Assembly: GCA_051294375.1 (NCBI GenBank)
Contig: CM119266.1
Coordinates: 11,675,609-11,739,608 of the forward strand
Length of the DNA stretch: 64,000 nucleotides
Direction: 5' to 3'
From: Paraspadella gotoi
Taxonomy: Eukaryota; Chaetognatha
Both the position numbers and the translations under genes were made by a program. Numbering within the stretch: position 1 is the first letter of the stretch; every line of letters starts with the position of its first letter. A model generated the notes under the pieces. That model was not told the DNA's origin. It saw only the letters and a program-made list of their open reading frames with translations, and searched no databases. Below are positions 12,512-24,996 of this stretch, in pieces.

Positions 12512-15500
12512 TAGAGCGAATATACGGAATAGAGAGGAGAAGAGAGAGAGAGGATAGAGAGACGACGAGAAGAGATTAGAGATGAGCGTACGAAAGAATG
12601 AACATGTACGAGAAATTATGACGTAGAACTGATGAATATGAAAATAGCAGAGAGAGAGAGTACTCAGAGACCACATTCCTCTGAAGTCGGAAATCTTCAA
12701 GTTTCGTCTCTCCGTGATATCTTCTGTCCATGAGAGAACACCGGAAGTGCTACATGTCTTGCATATATACGGATGATAGTAATGTAACATTCTGAGAAGA
12801 GTGTCAAATGAATACTCGGCTTCTTCCTGGATCTACTATACTTCTCTGGTTCAACTCACAATGCGTCGCATATCGCGTGTGATCTATACATAAACAGATA
12901 TAGGTCGGAGAGGGGACTCGACCAGAGATACGAAATTCATAGAATTCTCCCGCGGTAGGTCCTTGTCTATGATTGCGGAAAGTGCGATTTTCAGGTAGAG
13001 GGAGAGGATGAGACGAAATGAGTATAGAATACATTATATCATGACTATTGTAGCTCGACCTGAGAGAGAATGCTCTATGCATCCTACTCTAGGATGCACT
13101 GAGAATAATCAGTAACCGAATATTGAGAAGAGACAGAGGAATTTAACACGACACAATAGAGAGCTAAACGAAAGTATGCTGAGAGTTATCTTCACAATCG
13201 ACTCAAAGCGCCGTGGTAGTAATGAGATTTGGAGCACAACATTGGCGGACATACTTCCAGGATAAATAAGGGTAAAAAATGCAGTCAGAAAGTATGCACG
13301 TAGATCTGGTGTCTACTACATTAGTCACTTATCATTTTTGTCTTTGCTCCGCTCTCCAATTCGCTGGTCGACATCCAAAACTGATGAGCTCTCACGGAGG
13401 AGGAGAGAGCACCACCACAATTCACTTCTCGAATGATCCACAATGCACATTTCACACAGTCACAAACGGATTTTTAGATTCAAAACAGTCCACCGATCTG
13501 TCCGCAACCCCTCTTCTTCCAGAGAGAGAGACACGACACGCGATTGAAAGAAAAGCACCTCCAATTTCCGCCGAGGGAGTCTTTTGGACAATCTCCAGTC
13601 AAGGAAAGGGAGGATGGTTGAACCGAAGATCGGCGAACTCAACGGCGAGTTTTTGAGAAAGCAAAGAGACGAGAACCGAGAGGTATGGGGAGAGGGAGAA
13701 CCCGGAGACATGAGAGAGAGATAGACAAGGGAATGGAACCAAACCGCTAATGCAAAAGGTATCGGACGCGAGTGTAATAATCTGAGACGATAATCGAGGA
13801 GGACGAGCAGAGGATGAGGATGAGAGAGAGGAGCAGAGGGGTGGCGACCGTGCAACTTTATACAATATATAGACCAATATATTTAAAAATCTCTATTGAA
13901 ATATCTATTTATTTTTAGTTGACTAATATACTTATAATAGTTTCTCCGCCTCGCCCCATTGGAGACGGCATCGCGTATCTTACTCTCTATTTAGTTGACG
14001 CCAGATGTTTTATGTTGTACCGCGTGTTCATCGATGTGAGTCCAAGGAGGGGCCCTACGTGACGTAGATCGAAGGATCGAAAATGACGCGAGATGCTGCG
14101 CCTGCGTCCTCGAGAACAAAAACCTGAAAGGTATGGAGAAAGAAGGACCAAAGAAAAAATTAAAGAAAGAAAGAAAGAAAGTAAAGAAAGAAAAGAAAGA
14201 CAAGATGAAGAAAGAAGATAAAGAAAGAAAGAAAAGAAAGAAAAGGAAGAAAGATAAGAAAGAAAGCAAAGAAAGAAAACAAAGAAAGAAAGAAAGAAAA
14301 TGAAAGAAAAAGAAGTAAAGCGAAATAAAAAAAGAAAATTAAAACATAAAAAACCCCGCTCTTTATTTGCGCTTGGTCCCTTAAATCTTCTATGATCGTC
14401 AATCATTCATCGTACGTCGTTGCACTTTTCATCGAGTCCGCAGAGAGGACCGGCGACTGGGTATCGGGTGACGCCCAAAAGCCTCGACGGCAAAAATCGA
14501 AATGGCGGCGCCTTCGCTTCGGCCACGGATGGCGTGGGGATCGTGGTGTGGAGGCGGCCGGAGGATTCTTGGAGTCGATGAATTTGCGTGGCAGGGATCG
14601 TGGCGTGGGGGGAAACAGCGGGCCATCCGTTTTCGTAGGAAGGAATAGCCATTTAGGTTACAATATGTATAAAAAATAGAATAATTAAGAATGACTGGTA
14701 TAGGAGAAATGACCATCCCTTCTAGTCATGCTTGGAATCAGATATATAGCGCACCTACGCTATATGACGCTCTATCGCCATAGGATGCTAATCCGGTATA
14801 GGAATGTTATATGAATGAACGTCATACGATGCCAACGACCAACAGAACTCCCGAACAAGAATGAGCGAAGAATGGGAATACCTAAGAACAAGTCACGTTA
14901 TGCAGACTTCAGTGAGTGATCAAATATACACTGGGTGACAAATATGAGAACACCAAATAAGAGTACAAATACCGATAGCTTCCGTGCATATATAGGAACG
15001 GATGGGAAACAGCGATATATGAAATAAACACGCACACCAAGAGCGAATGAGGACATAGAAAGGGTACCACGAAGATAATAAGCTAAAGAATAAAGAGACC
15101 ATTAAAATGATGAAGAAACGAACATAAGTGGAAAATCGCACGCCACAATAAAGATCAAAGACATAATGAAGAGAGAGAACAAAGAAACAAATAGTAAAGA
15201 GGAAATAATTGAAGACACAATCTCTCTGCACATAGAATGTTGAACTCGACACGTTAGACAAGCACAGAAGATGATAGAAATGGCAGAGGTAGAGACAGAT
15301 TAGTGGCAACACGCAACTGAGTGCATTGATTATTGATGTTGGAAGCCGAAAGATAGCCTCAAACTCCTAGCAACGCATGTGCAGAATATCTCGGATCGCT
15401 ATTATAAATAGCACAATGGCTTCACGCTGCAAACCAGGAAGGAAAACGTCATACCAACTGTACTGCGCCCCGAAAAAGCCGCCACAGGCGGAGACGAGCG

Positions 15501-16597
15501 ACAACCTTTTTACCTAAGTTGATGGCAGACAAGGAGAAGAATTGAGGTACGGGCCAAGAGGGGTCTTCATGGAGAGCCGCGGATCCGCACGCAGCTTCTG
15601 GGCGTCGGAGGCGAAGATTTCAGTGGCAGCACGGCAGGCATGCCCGAGCGCGCTGGACCAGTCTCGTGCCTGTTGTAATTCGAAAGAAGGACCCCAGAAT
15701 AGAATAGGTTAATAAGCCAGGCGGAAATTACAGATACGAGATTCGCATTAAACAACCGTCGAAGAAAAAAATAACTTGTTAAATCCTCAGCTATAAATTG
15801 AGAAATCACAACCGAAGGAATGGACGAAATAGAAAAAACCAGAATTTCAATAAATAATGAGAAGAGAGAACCTACTATCAGAGCCCGACGACACCTAATC
15901 ACAAAAACACGATGACCTTAGTCCTGAGTTCAGTCTGTGCAGCGAACGAGAGAAAACGTGGAAATATCAGGGAGAGAAGGCAAGAAAAACACACGTGAGA
16001 AAAGGAACCAAGAATGAAAGATTAACAAAAAAGCAGGAAAAGAATGAATACAACAAATCTGCTGTTAGTACAAAGTAAAAGATGTTATAGTTCCTGAGAA
16101 TCACTTCCACTTTAAGCGTGAAACTATCCTGAGCAGAGTAAATAATGACCACTCAAGGTTACTAAAATAACAAACCCATATGAGTCAACTAGATGGAGCA
16201 TTATAAAAAATGAATAATAAATTCTTTGAATAAAGATATATCAACCTGAAAGATGCGTGCAAGAGATAGAAATTGGATACTATGGTAATAATTCGATTAA
16301 TCTTCAGAATATCACCCTATTTTTCGCACCCAATCAAAAAATTAGTGACATGATATCGCGCATGAGACCTGATCTCTAATCCGCCGTAAACTACATGTCC
16401 GACGAAAAAGTGGAATAGAATGTATATACAATAAGCAGAAACATTTGAATATAGCCGACACCATGTCCTTGCCTCTATAAATCACACCTCTTCTAGGAAA
16501 TCCTAGTCTATCCATTACATTCATTATTCATCTCCGACGTTTTTATTCTCCTTCTCTTTTTTCTCTCTCTCTCTCTCTCGAGAGAGAGAGAGAGAGA
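12512..16597 (+). repeat. Exact 4.09-kb duplicate, copy 2
   Basis: Identical to 8075-12160 (offset 4437) and immediately preceded by a 25-N gap. It ends in the ctctct/gagaga junction near 16560-16600, where the cleaner block starts. It holds no supported gene. It contains the same AAAG-rich stretch (14155-14317) as copy 1 (9718-9880). Confidence 0.92.
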
Positions 16598-16876
16598 GAG
16601 ATATCGATACCGATTCTGAAGTGGAAATCTTCAAGTTTCGCCGAATTCGTAAAACCGGAAGTCTTCCTCATTTGATTCATTTCGAGAGGAAATGAAATTG
16701 TTTTTTTTCTTCTTCTTCTTCTTCCCTTTTTATTCTCTTCCTTCTTCTTCCCCTTCTTCTTCTCTTCCCCATCTCCTTCCTTTCTTCTTAAACATTGTCG
16801 GAGAGGGGGACTCGACCAGAAGTTAATTCTCCCCGAGGCGTGACAGATTCGAAAAGTCGATTTTTCAGAGGGAATG

Positions 16877-16929
16877 ATGATCATAATCATGATTTTTGCT
16901 CCCGGGAGAGATTGCATGATTATGATCAT
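16877..16929. other. Perfect 15-bp inverted repeat (hairpin)
   Basis: ATGATCATAATCATG at 16877-16891 is mirrored by CATGATTATGATCAT at 16915-16929 around a 23-nt loop that contains CCCGGG. It is also present in the second copy of the block near 28163-28214. Function unknown; it could form a cruciform or an RNA stem-loop. Confidence 0.85.
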
Positions 16930-17031
16930 AATTACGAAGAGAAGAAAAAAAAATATACAACTGGTTTTGTTGATTCGTAAAAAATGCAGAATTGACGGGG
17001 AAAAGTTACAATTTTTGTTTCCCATCGGATG

Positions 17032-17155
<124 letters not shown>

Positions 17156-17419
17156 CGACGTGCAACTTTAGACAATATATTTAAAAATCTCTATGAAATA
17201 TCTATTTATTTAGTTGACTAATATACTTTAAAGTTCTCCGCGTCGCCCCATTGAGACGGCATCGCGTATCTCTCTCTATTTAGTTGACGCAGATGTTGAC
17301 GCGCGTCATCGAGAGTCCAAGAGGGCGTGACGTAGATGAAGGACGAAATGACGCGAGACGCTGGCCTGCGCCTCGAGACAAAAACTGAAAGGTATGAAAG
17401 AAGGACCAAAGAAAAAATT

Positions 17420-17534
<115 letters not shown>

Positions 17535-17741
17535 TGAAAGGAAAAGAAAGAAGGAAATAAAAAAAGAAAATTAAAACATAAAAACCCCGCTCTTTATTTT
17601 GCGCTTGGCTTAACATCGTCATGATCGTCATCATCATCGTCGTCGTTGACTTTTCATGAGTCCGAGAGAGGACGCGACGGGTATCGGGTGACGCCAAAGC
17701 CTCGACGGCAAATCGAAATGGCGGCTCGCTCGGCCACGGAT

Positions 17742-17795
17742 GGCGTGGGGATCGTGGCGTGGGGATCGTGGCGTGGGGATCGTGGCGTGGGGAAC
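17742..17795. repeat. 14-bp tandem repeat (atcgtggcgtgggg)
   Basis: About 3.5 copies of a 14-bp unit. The same array occurs in the second copy of this block near 29206-29250. In the noisy copies (about 10090-10175 and 14527-14610) it is broken up by insertions, which helps show that those copies are degraded versions of this locus. Confidence 0.85.
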
Positions 17796-19045
17796 AGCGG
17801 TGTTTCGAGGGAGGACATTGTAAAAATATGGGGAGAATGACAATTCAGCTTTTGTTGGAAATATGAGTATTGCTTTACGATATTGTATCGGTATGGAATG
17901 TTATATGAAACGTCATACGATGCCAAAAAATCGACAATGCAGGATACTGCGGTTCCTTGCGATTCTATTCAATTCTTTGCATTTAAACAATAATAAAGAT
18001 TGCATTTAAGGTAAAGCAAAAAAAAAGAAAAAGACTGAGGAAGATCAAAGAATGAGAATAGGATAAATGATGAAAAGGACATTGGAAAACGTCGCCACAA
18101 TAAAGATCAAAGACAATGAAAAAGAAGTAAAAGAGAGAAATAGAGAATCGCCCAGAATGACGAAGTAGACAGAAGGGAAGAAATGGCAGAAAAGATTTGA
18201 GGCAGAGATTTTTTTTTTTTTTTAAGCCGAAACCAACTCCTCCTATTTTCGTTTTCATGTCAGAAGAAAAACTCATCCACTCTGCGCCCCGAAAAACGGC
18301 CAAGGCGGACGCGGCATCGCCAGCGGCTGGATCAGTGGCAGCCGCGGCTGGCGCGGCGGCCGCTGGCGAACGAAGAAGGACAAGAGAGAAATTAAAAGAC
18401 GGAAAACGATGAGATTCGCGAGAAAAATAAACTTGTTAAAACAAAAGAGAAACACAAGGAAGAGAAAATAGAAAAAACCGTTTAAATAATGAAAGAAAAA
18501 ATAAAATCCAAACCATGAGTTGTGTTGGCAGGAATGAAATAAAGAAAAGAAAAATAAGAAAAGGAACAAGAATGAAAAAAAAAGGAAGAAGGAAAAATTC
18601 TTGTTGAAAAAAATGTTTAGTTTTGATCCTTCACTTGGTAATGACCCAAGTTCAATACAACTTGGAACTGAGGCATTATAAATGAATAATACATTTTTCT
18701 TTTTGATTGTAATATTCACCTGGAAGGGAGATTAGAAATTGATTAAAAAATTCGATTAATCTCGAACACTATAACGCGCATACTACTACTAACGATACCC
18801 TCATTATACCTACAATGCGACTTTAAAGCCACACTGTCTCTCTGAAAAACCCCTTTAGAGAAATTCCCAGTTTTCCATATTCATTATTCATTCTCGACGT
18901 TTTTTTTTATTCGTCATTTTTTTACTTTTTGAGAGAGAGATTTTTTTTTCCTTTCTCTTTCTCTCTAGATTTCGTCCATGATGGGAGAGAGATTAGAACA
19001 TCTTCCTCATTCCTCTGATGAGGCTCCCGAGATTTCTAGCGAGAG

Positions 19046-19200
19046 NNNNNNNNNNNNNNNNNNNNNNNNNNNNNNNNNNNNNNNNNNNNNNNNNNNNNNN
19101 NNNNNNNNNNNNNNNNNNNNNNNNNNNNNNNNNNNNNNNNNNNNNNNNNNNNNNNNNNNNNNNNNNNNNNNNNNNNNNNNNNNNNNNNNNNNNNNNNNNN
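19046..19200. other. Assembly gap, 155 N
   Basis: Run of N inside a GA tract. The equivalent sequence is at about 30505-30600. Confidence 0.99.
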
Positions 19201-19276
19201 AGAGAGAGAGAGAGAGAGAGAGATTCACTTATGGAAAAATATGAGGAAATGATGAAAAATGCATCGCCTCTTTCTC

Positions 19277-19322
19277 GCCGACGAGGACGACGACGACGAC
19301 GACAACGACGACGACGACGCCG
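19277..19322. repeat. (ACG)n trinucleotide tract
   Basis: gacgacgacg repeat with caacg interruption. The counterpart is at about 30658-30697. Confidence 0.9.
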
Positions 19323-19844
19323 TCCCATATCTCGGAAGCCGGCGACGCAGTCAGCAGAAAACTCCAAGGTGCCGGACGCCGCGGGCGAAATTCCGGCGCT
19401 GAAGACGATGCCACATGCGCTGCCGCCCTGCGCCGCTTTCCGCTTGCATGTACCCGCCATTTAGTACTTGTAGTCCGACAGCTTTCATGTTGGAAAAACC
19501 GCAAATTACAAAACCGATTCTCTCCGGTAATCAACCGACTTTCACCTCAATCTGTCTTCTCATTTCCAAATCAATAATTTCCTTCCATCACAAATCAAAC
19601 TGCATAATTCCCTGCCCCAACCCCCTCCCCTTGATTTCACTTTCACGCTCAATTATTCTCTGCCTCTTCTCGCGACGCGCTCGAACGTAAGAGCAAGAGA
19701 GCCGGAATGCGTGTTACGCAGCGGAGCGTGCAGCGCTCTCGCACACCTATCGTTGCGTAAGACTCGTCATCGTCGGTGGCGATGAGACGCGTAATTAATT
19801 TATAGGTGGCGCGCTGCTTTTGTTTTTTTTTTCAGGCTTTGGTA

Positions 19845-19871
19845 TGACGCTTGTATGATGCAAAAGCGTCA
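19845..19871. other. 8-bp stem, 11-nt loop hairpin after an acceptor-like tract
   Basis: TGACGCTT pairs with AAGCGTCA. It lies just downstream of a polypyrimidine run ending ttttcag (a splice-acceptor-like signal near 19835) and upstream of a GC-rich CCGCCG patch. It is retained in the second copy near 31209-31237. Splicing here is not supported by a convincing protein frame. Confidence 0.5.
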
Positions 19872-20130
19872 GTGGCGCCACCCTAACCATCACCACAGCC
19901 GCCGCCACCGCCGCCGACGCCCCGCAGCCGCAAGCGCCGGTGCCGCAGCGATTTGCTTTTTTCTCTTGAATATTCATCGTAATTTTCTGATTTTCCTCTA
20001 ATTTGCGATTTAGCGAATTTTTCGTCTCCTAAAATTGCGTCGTTTTTTAGATTAATTTAAATTTTAACCGAAATCATTTTTCAAATAAGGAATTTTTAGC
20101 GGGAAAAAATTTCGCGTCTCCAAATTTCCA

Positions 20131-20199
20131 TTCCTTCCTTCCTTCCTTCCTTCCTATCTTCTTTCTTTCTTTCTTTCTTTCTCGTCTTCTTTCTTTTCT

Positions 20200-20246
<47 letters not shown>

Positions 20247-20250
20247 CTCT
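20131..20250. repeat. (CCTT)n/(CTTT)n microsatellite
   Basis: A short ccttccttcc run is followed by ctttctttctt with interruptions. The second block copy at 31497-31745 is about twice as long. Confidence 0.95.
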
Positions 20251-20533
20251 TTCATTCCCTCCGTCTTTCTAAGAATGTCTTTCTCTCTCTATCAGCCAAA
20301 GATCCGCCGCGCCCACCCGGCTCCGCGCAGCGCCGCCCTCGTTTCTCCGGCGTCAATGATTTAAGGCCCAAGAATCGGACGGGAACGAGGCTCGAAAATT
20401 GAAAGAAAAGGCAAAGACTGGAAAATCCATGGGCCAAAAGCCTGGAAAGGACGTTTGAGGGAGAGGGGGGCGTGGGGTGGGTTGGAGATCGGGGGAAATG
20501 AGGGATGATTTCTTTGTTACCCGCCCTCTTATT

Positions 20534-20634
<101 letters not shown>

Positions 20635-21342
20635 CCCGAACAGAGGGCGAAAAGGGAAAAAGGAAAAAAAGAGTGGGCCCGGTCCTCATGGGTTATGATT
20701 ATGGTGTTTCTCGAGTGTTTGATGGAGCTTGAACACGAAAGGGACGCGGATGTCTCTAGTTGTCTCCTCTTGTAGCGACACGCAAAAGGGGAATAAGGCG
20801 TCAAAAAAGATCATGCGCGTCATTTGTTGACGTTTTCTTCGCGCGGAGCGAAAAGAAAAAAAAAATCGAAACGGAACAAATATATAAAAGAGAATATAAC
20901 TGTTCCCTCCTTTCCTCTCGTTTTTATTGTTTCGAATAATTGTCATTTCTTCTCTTTTCGAGGCGGTTAATTTCGCGCCGTCCACGACGGGGACGACGAC
21001 GACGACGACGACACTGACCTCGAAGTCAGAAGTCATCTAAAAATCAGGAGATGATTAAAAAAAAAAAAAAAAAAAACTGTTTTCGAAGATAATGAGACGA
21101 ATATAAACCAAACATGATTTTTTTTCTTAACCTTTAGCGTCTCATAAATTAACGTTTAATTGACTGTTTAATGTTTATATGAGAAACGACAACTCTGATT
21201 CAATGTCCTCATTCGAAACCTTATTACTTTATTTGCCCATCGAGAAAGAGTTAAGACGACGACGACGACGAACTCAGTTTCCAGTTTCGGCGCCGACTTC
21301 CGGTGCCAGCGCCGCTAAGACGACGATTTGTTCCAAAGGACG

Positions 21343-21475
21343 CACGTGGGAATTCCGGCGACGCCGGTTCGCGGCGCGTGAGGAGTTTGACCAAACGAGG
21401 TCACGTGATCGAAAAGGAATAACGTCGGTCGTTGACGTGGGAATGACGTCACGTGGGCAGAGTGAATGACGTCGA
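21343..21475. promoter_or_regulatory. Cluster of CACGTG and TGACGT(CA) motifs
   Basis: CACGTG occurs at 21343-21348, 21402-21407 and 21450-21455. A full TGACGTCA lies at 21444-21451, overlapping the last CACGTG, and further TGACGT half-sites are nearby. In animals these are binding motifs of bHLH (USF/Myc-type) and CREB/ATF-type factors. The cluster sits in a GC-rich, CpG-rich patch and could be a promoter or enhancer, but no adjacent gene was identified. The same cluster is present in the second block copy at about 32821-32955. Confidence 0.35.
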
Positions 21476-22157
21476 GTGAATGGTGGAGCGGACGTGAGTA
21501 TTTTAAATTGATAGGGGGCGTTGATTCAATGTCATAACCCAAAAGACTGTTAGAAAAAGAAATAACAAAAAACAAGAAAAACGACCACATTTCGACTTTC
21601 TATTTGACCACTGTGATCTTAGCCACGCCAGCAACCGCAGCCCGCTGCCTTCAACGCCGCCGAAGTCGCTGCCGCAGCCGCTGCCGCAACCGCCGCAACC
21701 GCCGCCGCCGACATGAATCAGTCGCGATGAGGAATTCTTGAGAGTCTCTTTTATCCTGAACGATTGGCGTCGGGGGTTCCACCGACATCCCTGGTCCTCT
21801 CGAATTCAATCGCGCCCACCACTCTTTTTACAGAACTTCTTTAGCTTACTAGTTACCACTGCATCGTCCTCGTGACGGCGTCTCCGCTGAAGGACACATT
21901 CTTAAATTTCTCCAGTTTTCTACTTCTGCAAAATGGCACTTAATTTTTCAGAATCATCTTACCATATTTACTTTTTTCCTCTTTTTCCCCCATCACAGAC
22001 TCGAGAATATCCTTTAGCCAATGTTTAAATATTCATCATTTTGTAATATTACGATTTTCTAACTCGAAAGAAATAATGGAGAAAAAAGGAGGAAAGGAGT
22101 CAGGAGAGAAAGAAAAGAAAGGGGATGGAAAATAAAAGATGAAAAAGTAGAAAGAAG

Positions 22158-22182
22158 NNNNNNNNNNNNNNNNNNNNNNNNN
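22158..22182. other. Assembly gap, 25 N
   Basis: Run of exactly 25 N. The noisy sequence leading into the inverted arm follows. Confidence 0.99.
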
Positions 22183-22456
22183 TGAAGGAGAAAGGAAAAA
22201 GAAGCAGAGAGAAGGCCGACAACGAGACTAGAAACTGAAAGTCAAAAAAAAAAAGCAAAAAAAAAAATGCAAGACAGAAAGGCAAGCAGATATCTAGAAA
22301 GGAAGAGGAAAAAAAGTAATTGCAGAAGCCAGAGCAAGAGAAAAGGAAAGAATGGATTGGAGAAAAGAGGAGGGCAGGCAAGTGGAGATTAAATTCTTTT
22401 CGGTCCCGACCTCCGCGAAAAGAAGCCATAAGTAAAAGAGGAGGAAGAACTTTGTC

Positions 22457-22526
22457 GGGGAATTTGGCGGAAAGGGGGGCGGGTGGGGGGGCGGTGGGGG
22501 GACCGGGGGGTGAAGGGGGGAAGGGT
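22457..22526 (+). other. Dense G-run tract, G-quadruplex-type
   Basis: At least six runs of 4-7 G occur within 70 bp, with 1-4-nt spacers, which is a strong quadruplex pattern. The corresponding sequence in the second copy is at 33911-33957. Exact G counts differ between the two, as expected for a sequence that is hard to read. Confidence 0.6.
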
Positions 22527-22622
22527 TACCGCCCTCTATTAAGATTCGCTAGGAAAATGGCGAGATTAGAGACTGGACGGACTTTTACGAGAAGAGAGAG
22601 AGAGAGAGAGAAGGAGAAGAGA

Positions 22623-22653
<31 letters not shown>

Positions 22654-22662
22654 AGAGAGAGA

Positions 22663-24919
22663 GATGAGAGAGAGAGGTAAGTGGAAGAAAGGAAAAAGGG
22701 AGGGAGAGAGAAAGGGTGCATCGACTAATCGAGAGCGTGAAATCGATCCTCGCTTAATTCGTTCCAATTCACTTTTTCACAAAAACCACTACGTCTTGCA
22801 TTTGTCCCCTTTTAATGTATCACTCCGTAAATTCAAATGTTCGTAGTGTCGACGTTCCTCTTTCTGGAGAAAGGAGAATACATCCAAATAATCTTCCCTT
22901 CTTCCACTCATATTTTCCCTCAAATCTTATTTCAACATCCTTTTCTTCGGAATGCACGTTTTATCGTCGTCGTATCGATAGTCATCGTCGTCTACTATCG
23001 TCTCGTCAGTTCATGAAATCGTTAAGTATTCTCTAGAGCGGCTGCTCACTATACGGAAATTTAACGAAGCCCGTCACCTTTCCCTTCAATCCGAACATGT
23101 TCGTTTATTTAACGTCTCTTCAGCTTCTGATATCTTCTGCCGTGTAAGGAGAGAGAGAGAGGAGAGGAAAGAGAAAGATAGAGAGATAAAAGGAAGAGAG
23201 AGAGGCTTCAATTCATTCACAATGAGCCATAAAATATAGTCGAGCCGTCCCCTTCTCCCACTCGCCATTTATTCCCTTCACCGACTCAGACAACGGACAC
23301 CCCCCCTTACTTCAGCCACGCCGCATGCTCCTCCTCTAAATGACCACTCATTAACGGTAAATAGAGGGAGAGAGAAGAAAAGAGAGAGAGATAGAGGAGA
23401 TGAGAGAAAGAAGAGGTTTGCATTAAATCACAATCCTCCTAACTCTTTATCTTTCCTACGCCCCCGAAGTCAACCTTGATGAAGATTTAAATTTGCGCCC
23501 TGGTTCCCGATGCAACCAATTGTCCCCGCACCCTCACCGAAGTCTTCTCCCCCTTCCTACCCACACTGGGAGCAACGGCGGCGGCGGAGGAATAAGTGCA
23601 ATGCGGCCACCGGCTGCTGCGGAGGAGTGAGCAAAGGGTGACTAGTATTTATCTTAATTATAGATTATGATTCATTATTATCTGATGGAATCTTGCAAGC
23701 TTTCTTGACAGCAATATATATGTTCGGCAATGACTTTGAAATATTTGTACATCAAGTCTTTAAAAAAAGAATTTAATCACTCTTCTCCCTCCTCTCTCTC
23801 TCCTCCTCTCTCTTCCCTCTCTCTCCTCTCTTCTCAACTTCTCTCCTCTCCTCCTCTCTCTCCCTCTTCTCTCTCTCTCTACTCTTCTCACGACACAGAG
23901 ATTATCCGATACACGCCAATGCACATAACTCATCACTTACCTTCCATATTTATCTCGAAAGACGCTTTTGCTGTAACGCGCGTGTCTTAATTCCCTGGAA
24001 GGCAGGGCGTTGCTTGACCCCAAACGAGGTAAGTGAGTGGTCCCGACGCCGTACCAACTTTTCTCGTTTCTCTTCTCATTAAAACGATTGCTACACACCC
24101 CCACTCCCTCTCTCCCTCTCTCTCACACTCTCCTCTCTCTCCTCTCCTCTCCGGGGGATTCCAATCGTCCGCTCGGTTTAAAAGAGATCACAGAATTTCC
24201 ACACTTTTTTTAATCACCTCTAGTTTTATCACCTTCCTCATTGTTCATCGCTCTAATCAAGCTACCTTGGATAAATCATCACCCCCCCCCTCTTCAGATC
24301 CCGGATTTTCGATCGCCGATCGTAATATCGTTGACGCGTTAGATCGAAAATTCGGAATAAAGGAATCCACTTAAAAGAAAAAACCCGATCGTCAGAATTC
24401 GGAATTGACAACGGATGTTCGTTGTTTTTCTTTTTTTTTCCTTAATTTTTCGTGAATTTTATTTCTTAATCCAGTCTGTCTGGATTTTTTATTTTTATTT
24501 TTTGTTCTTTCTTATTCTTCTTTCTTTACTTGCTCTACTTTTTATGACTGTCCGTCTTTCTTTCATCTTTCTCTGAATTTTTCGATCGGCCCACTGACGT
24601 CACGACTCGCGCGCGCAAACGATCGTCAAAAAGACATTTAAATCTTGAAACACAAAGAATTTAAAGAAATTTTTTATAAAAGTCGCGCCTTCGATCATTC
24701 GACGCCGCGGTTCGGTTCGTCGGCCGGAAAAATCTTGTGCCGGGCGTTGAAATCTCGACCGCCGAAAATTCCTACGGAGTCAATTCCATATCAGTGTCCC
24801 TAATCTGTTCTTTTTTTTCCAAAAAAAAACCCTTTTTCCAAAATCTGTTTCTTTCCTTCAATTTTAACGCTTTACTTTAAGTTATTTTTTTATTTTTCCC
24901 GTTCTCTCTCTACTCTCAT

Positions 24920-24996
<77 letters not shown>

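Noticed and set aside
18197-18412. 71-aa plus-strand frame with Ala-rich middle and basic end
   Set aside because: The frame is shifted in the second copy (29690-29870), and the Ala codons come from a ggcggc-type repeat.
19836-19999. Terminal exon after the acceptor-like polypyrimidine-CAG near 19835
   Set aside because: One frame stays open about 50 codons, but the peptide is a His/Arg repeat from CCGCCG DNA with a Phe-rich tail, and it is not well kept in the second copy.
21179-21469. 96-aa plus-strand frame near the CACGTG cluster
   Set aside because: In the second copy (32638-32859) a one-base change shifts and ends the frame. The Arg run is a (GAC)n translation.
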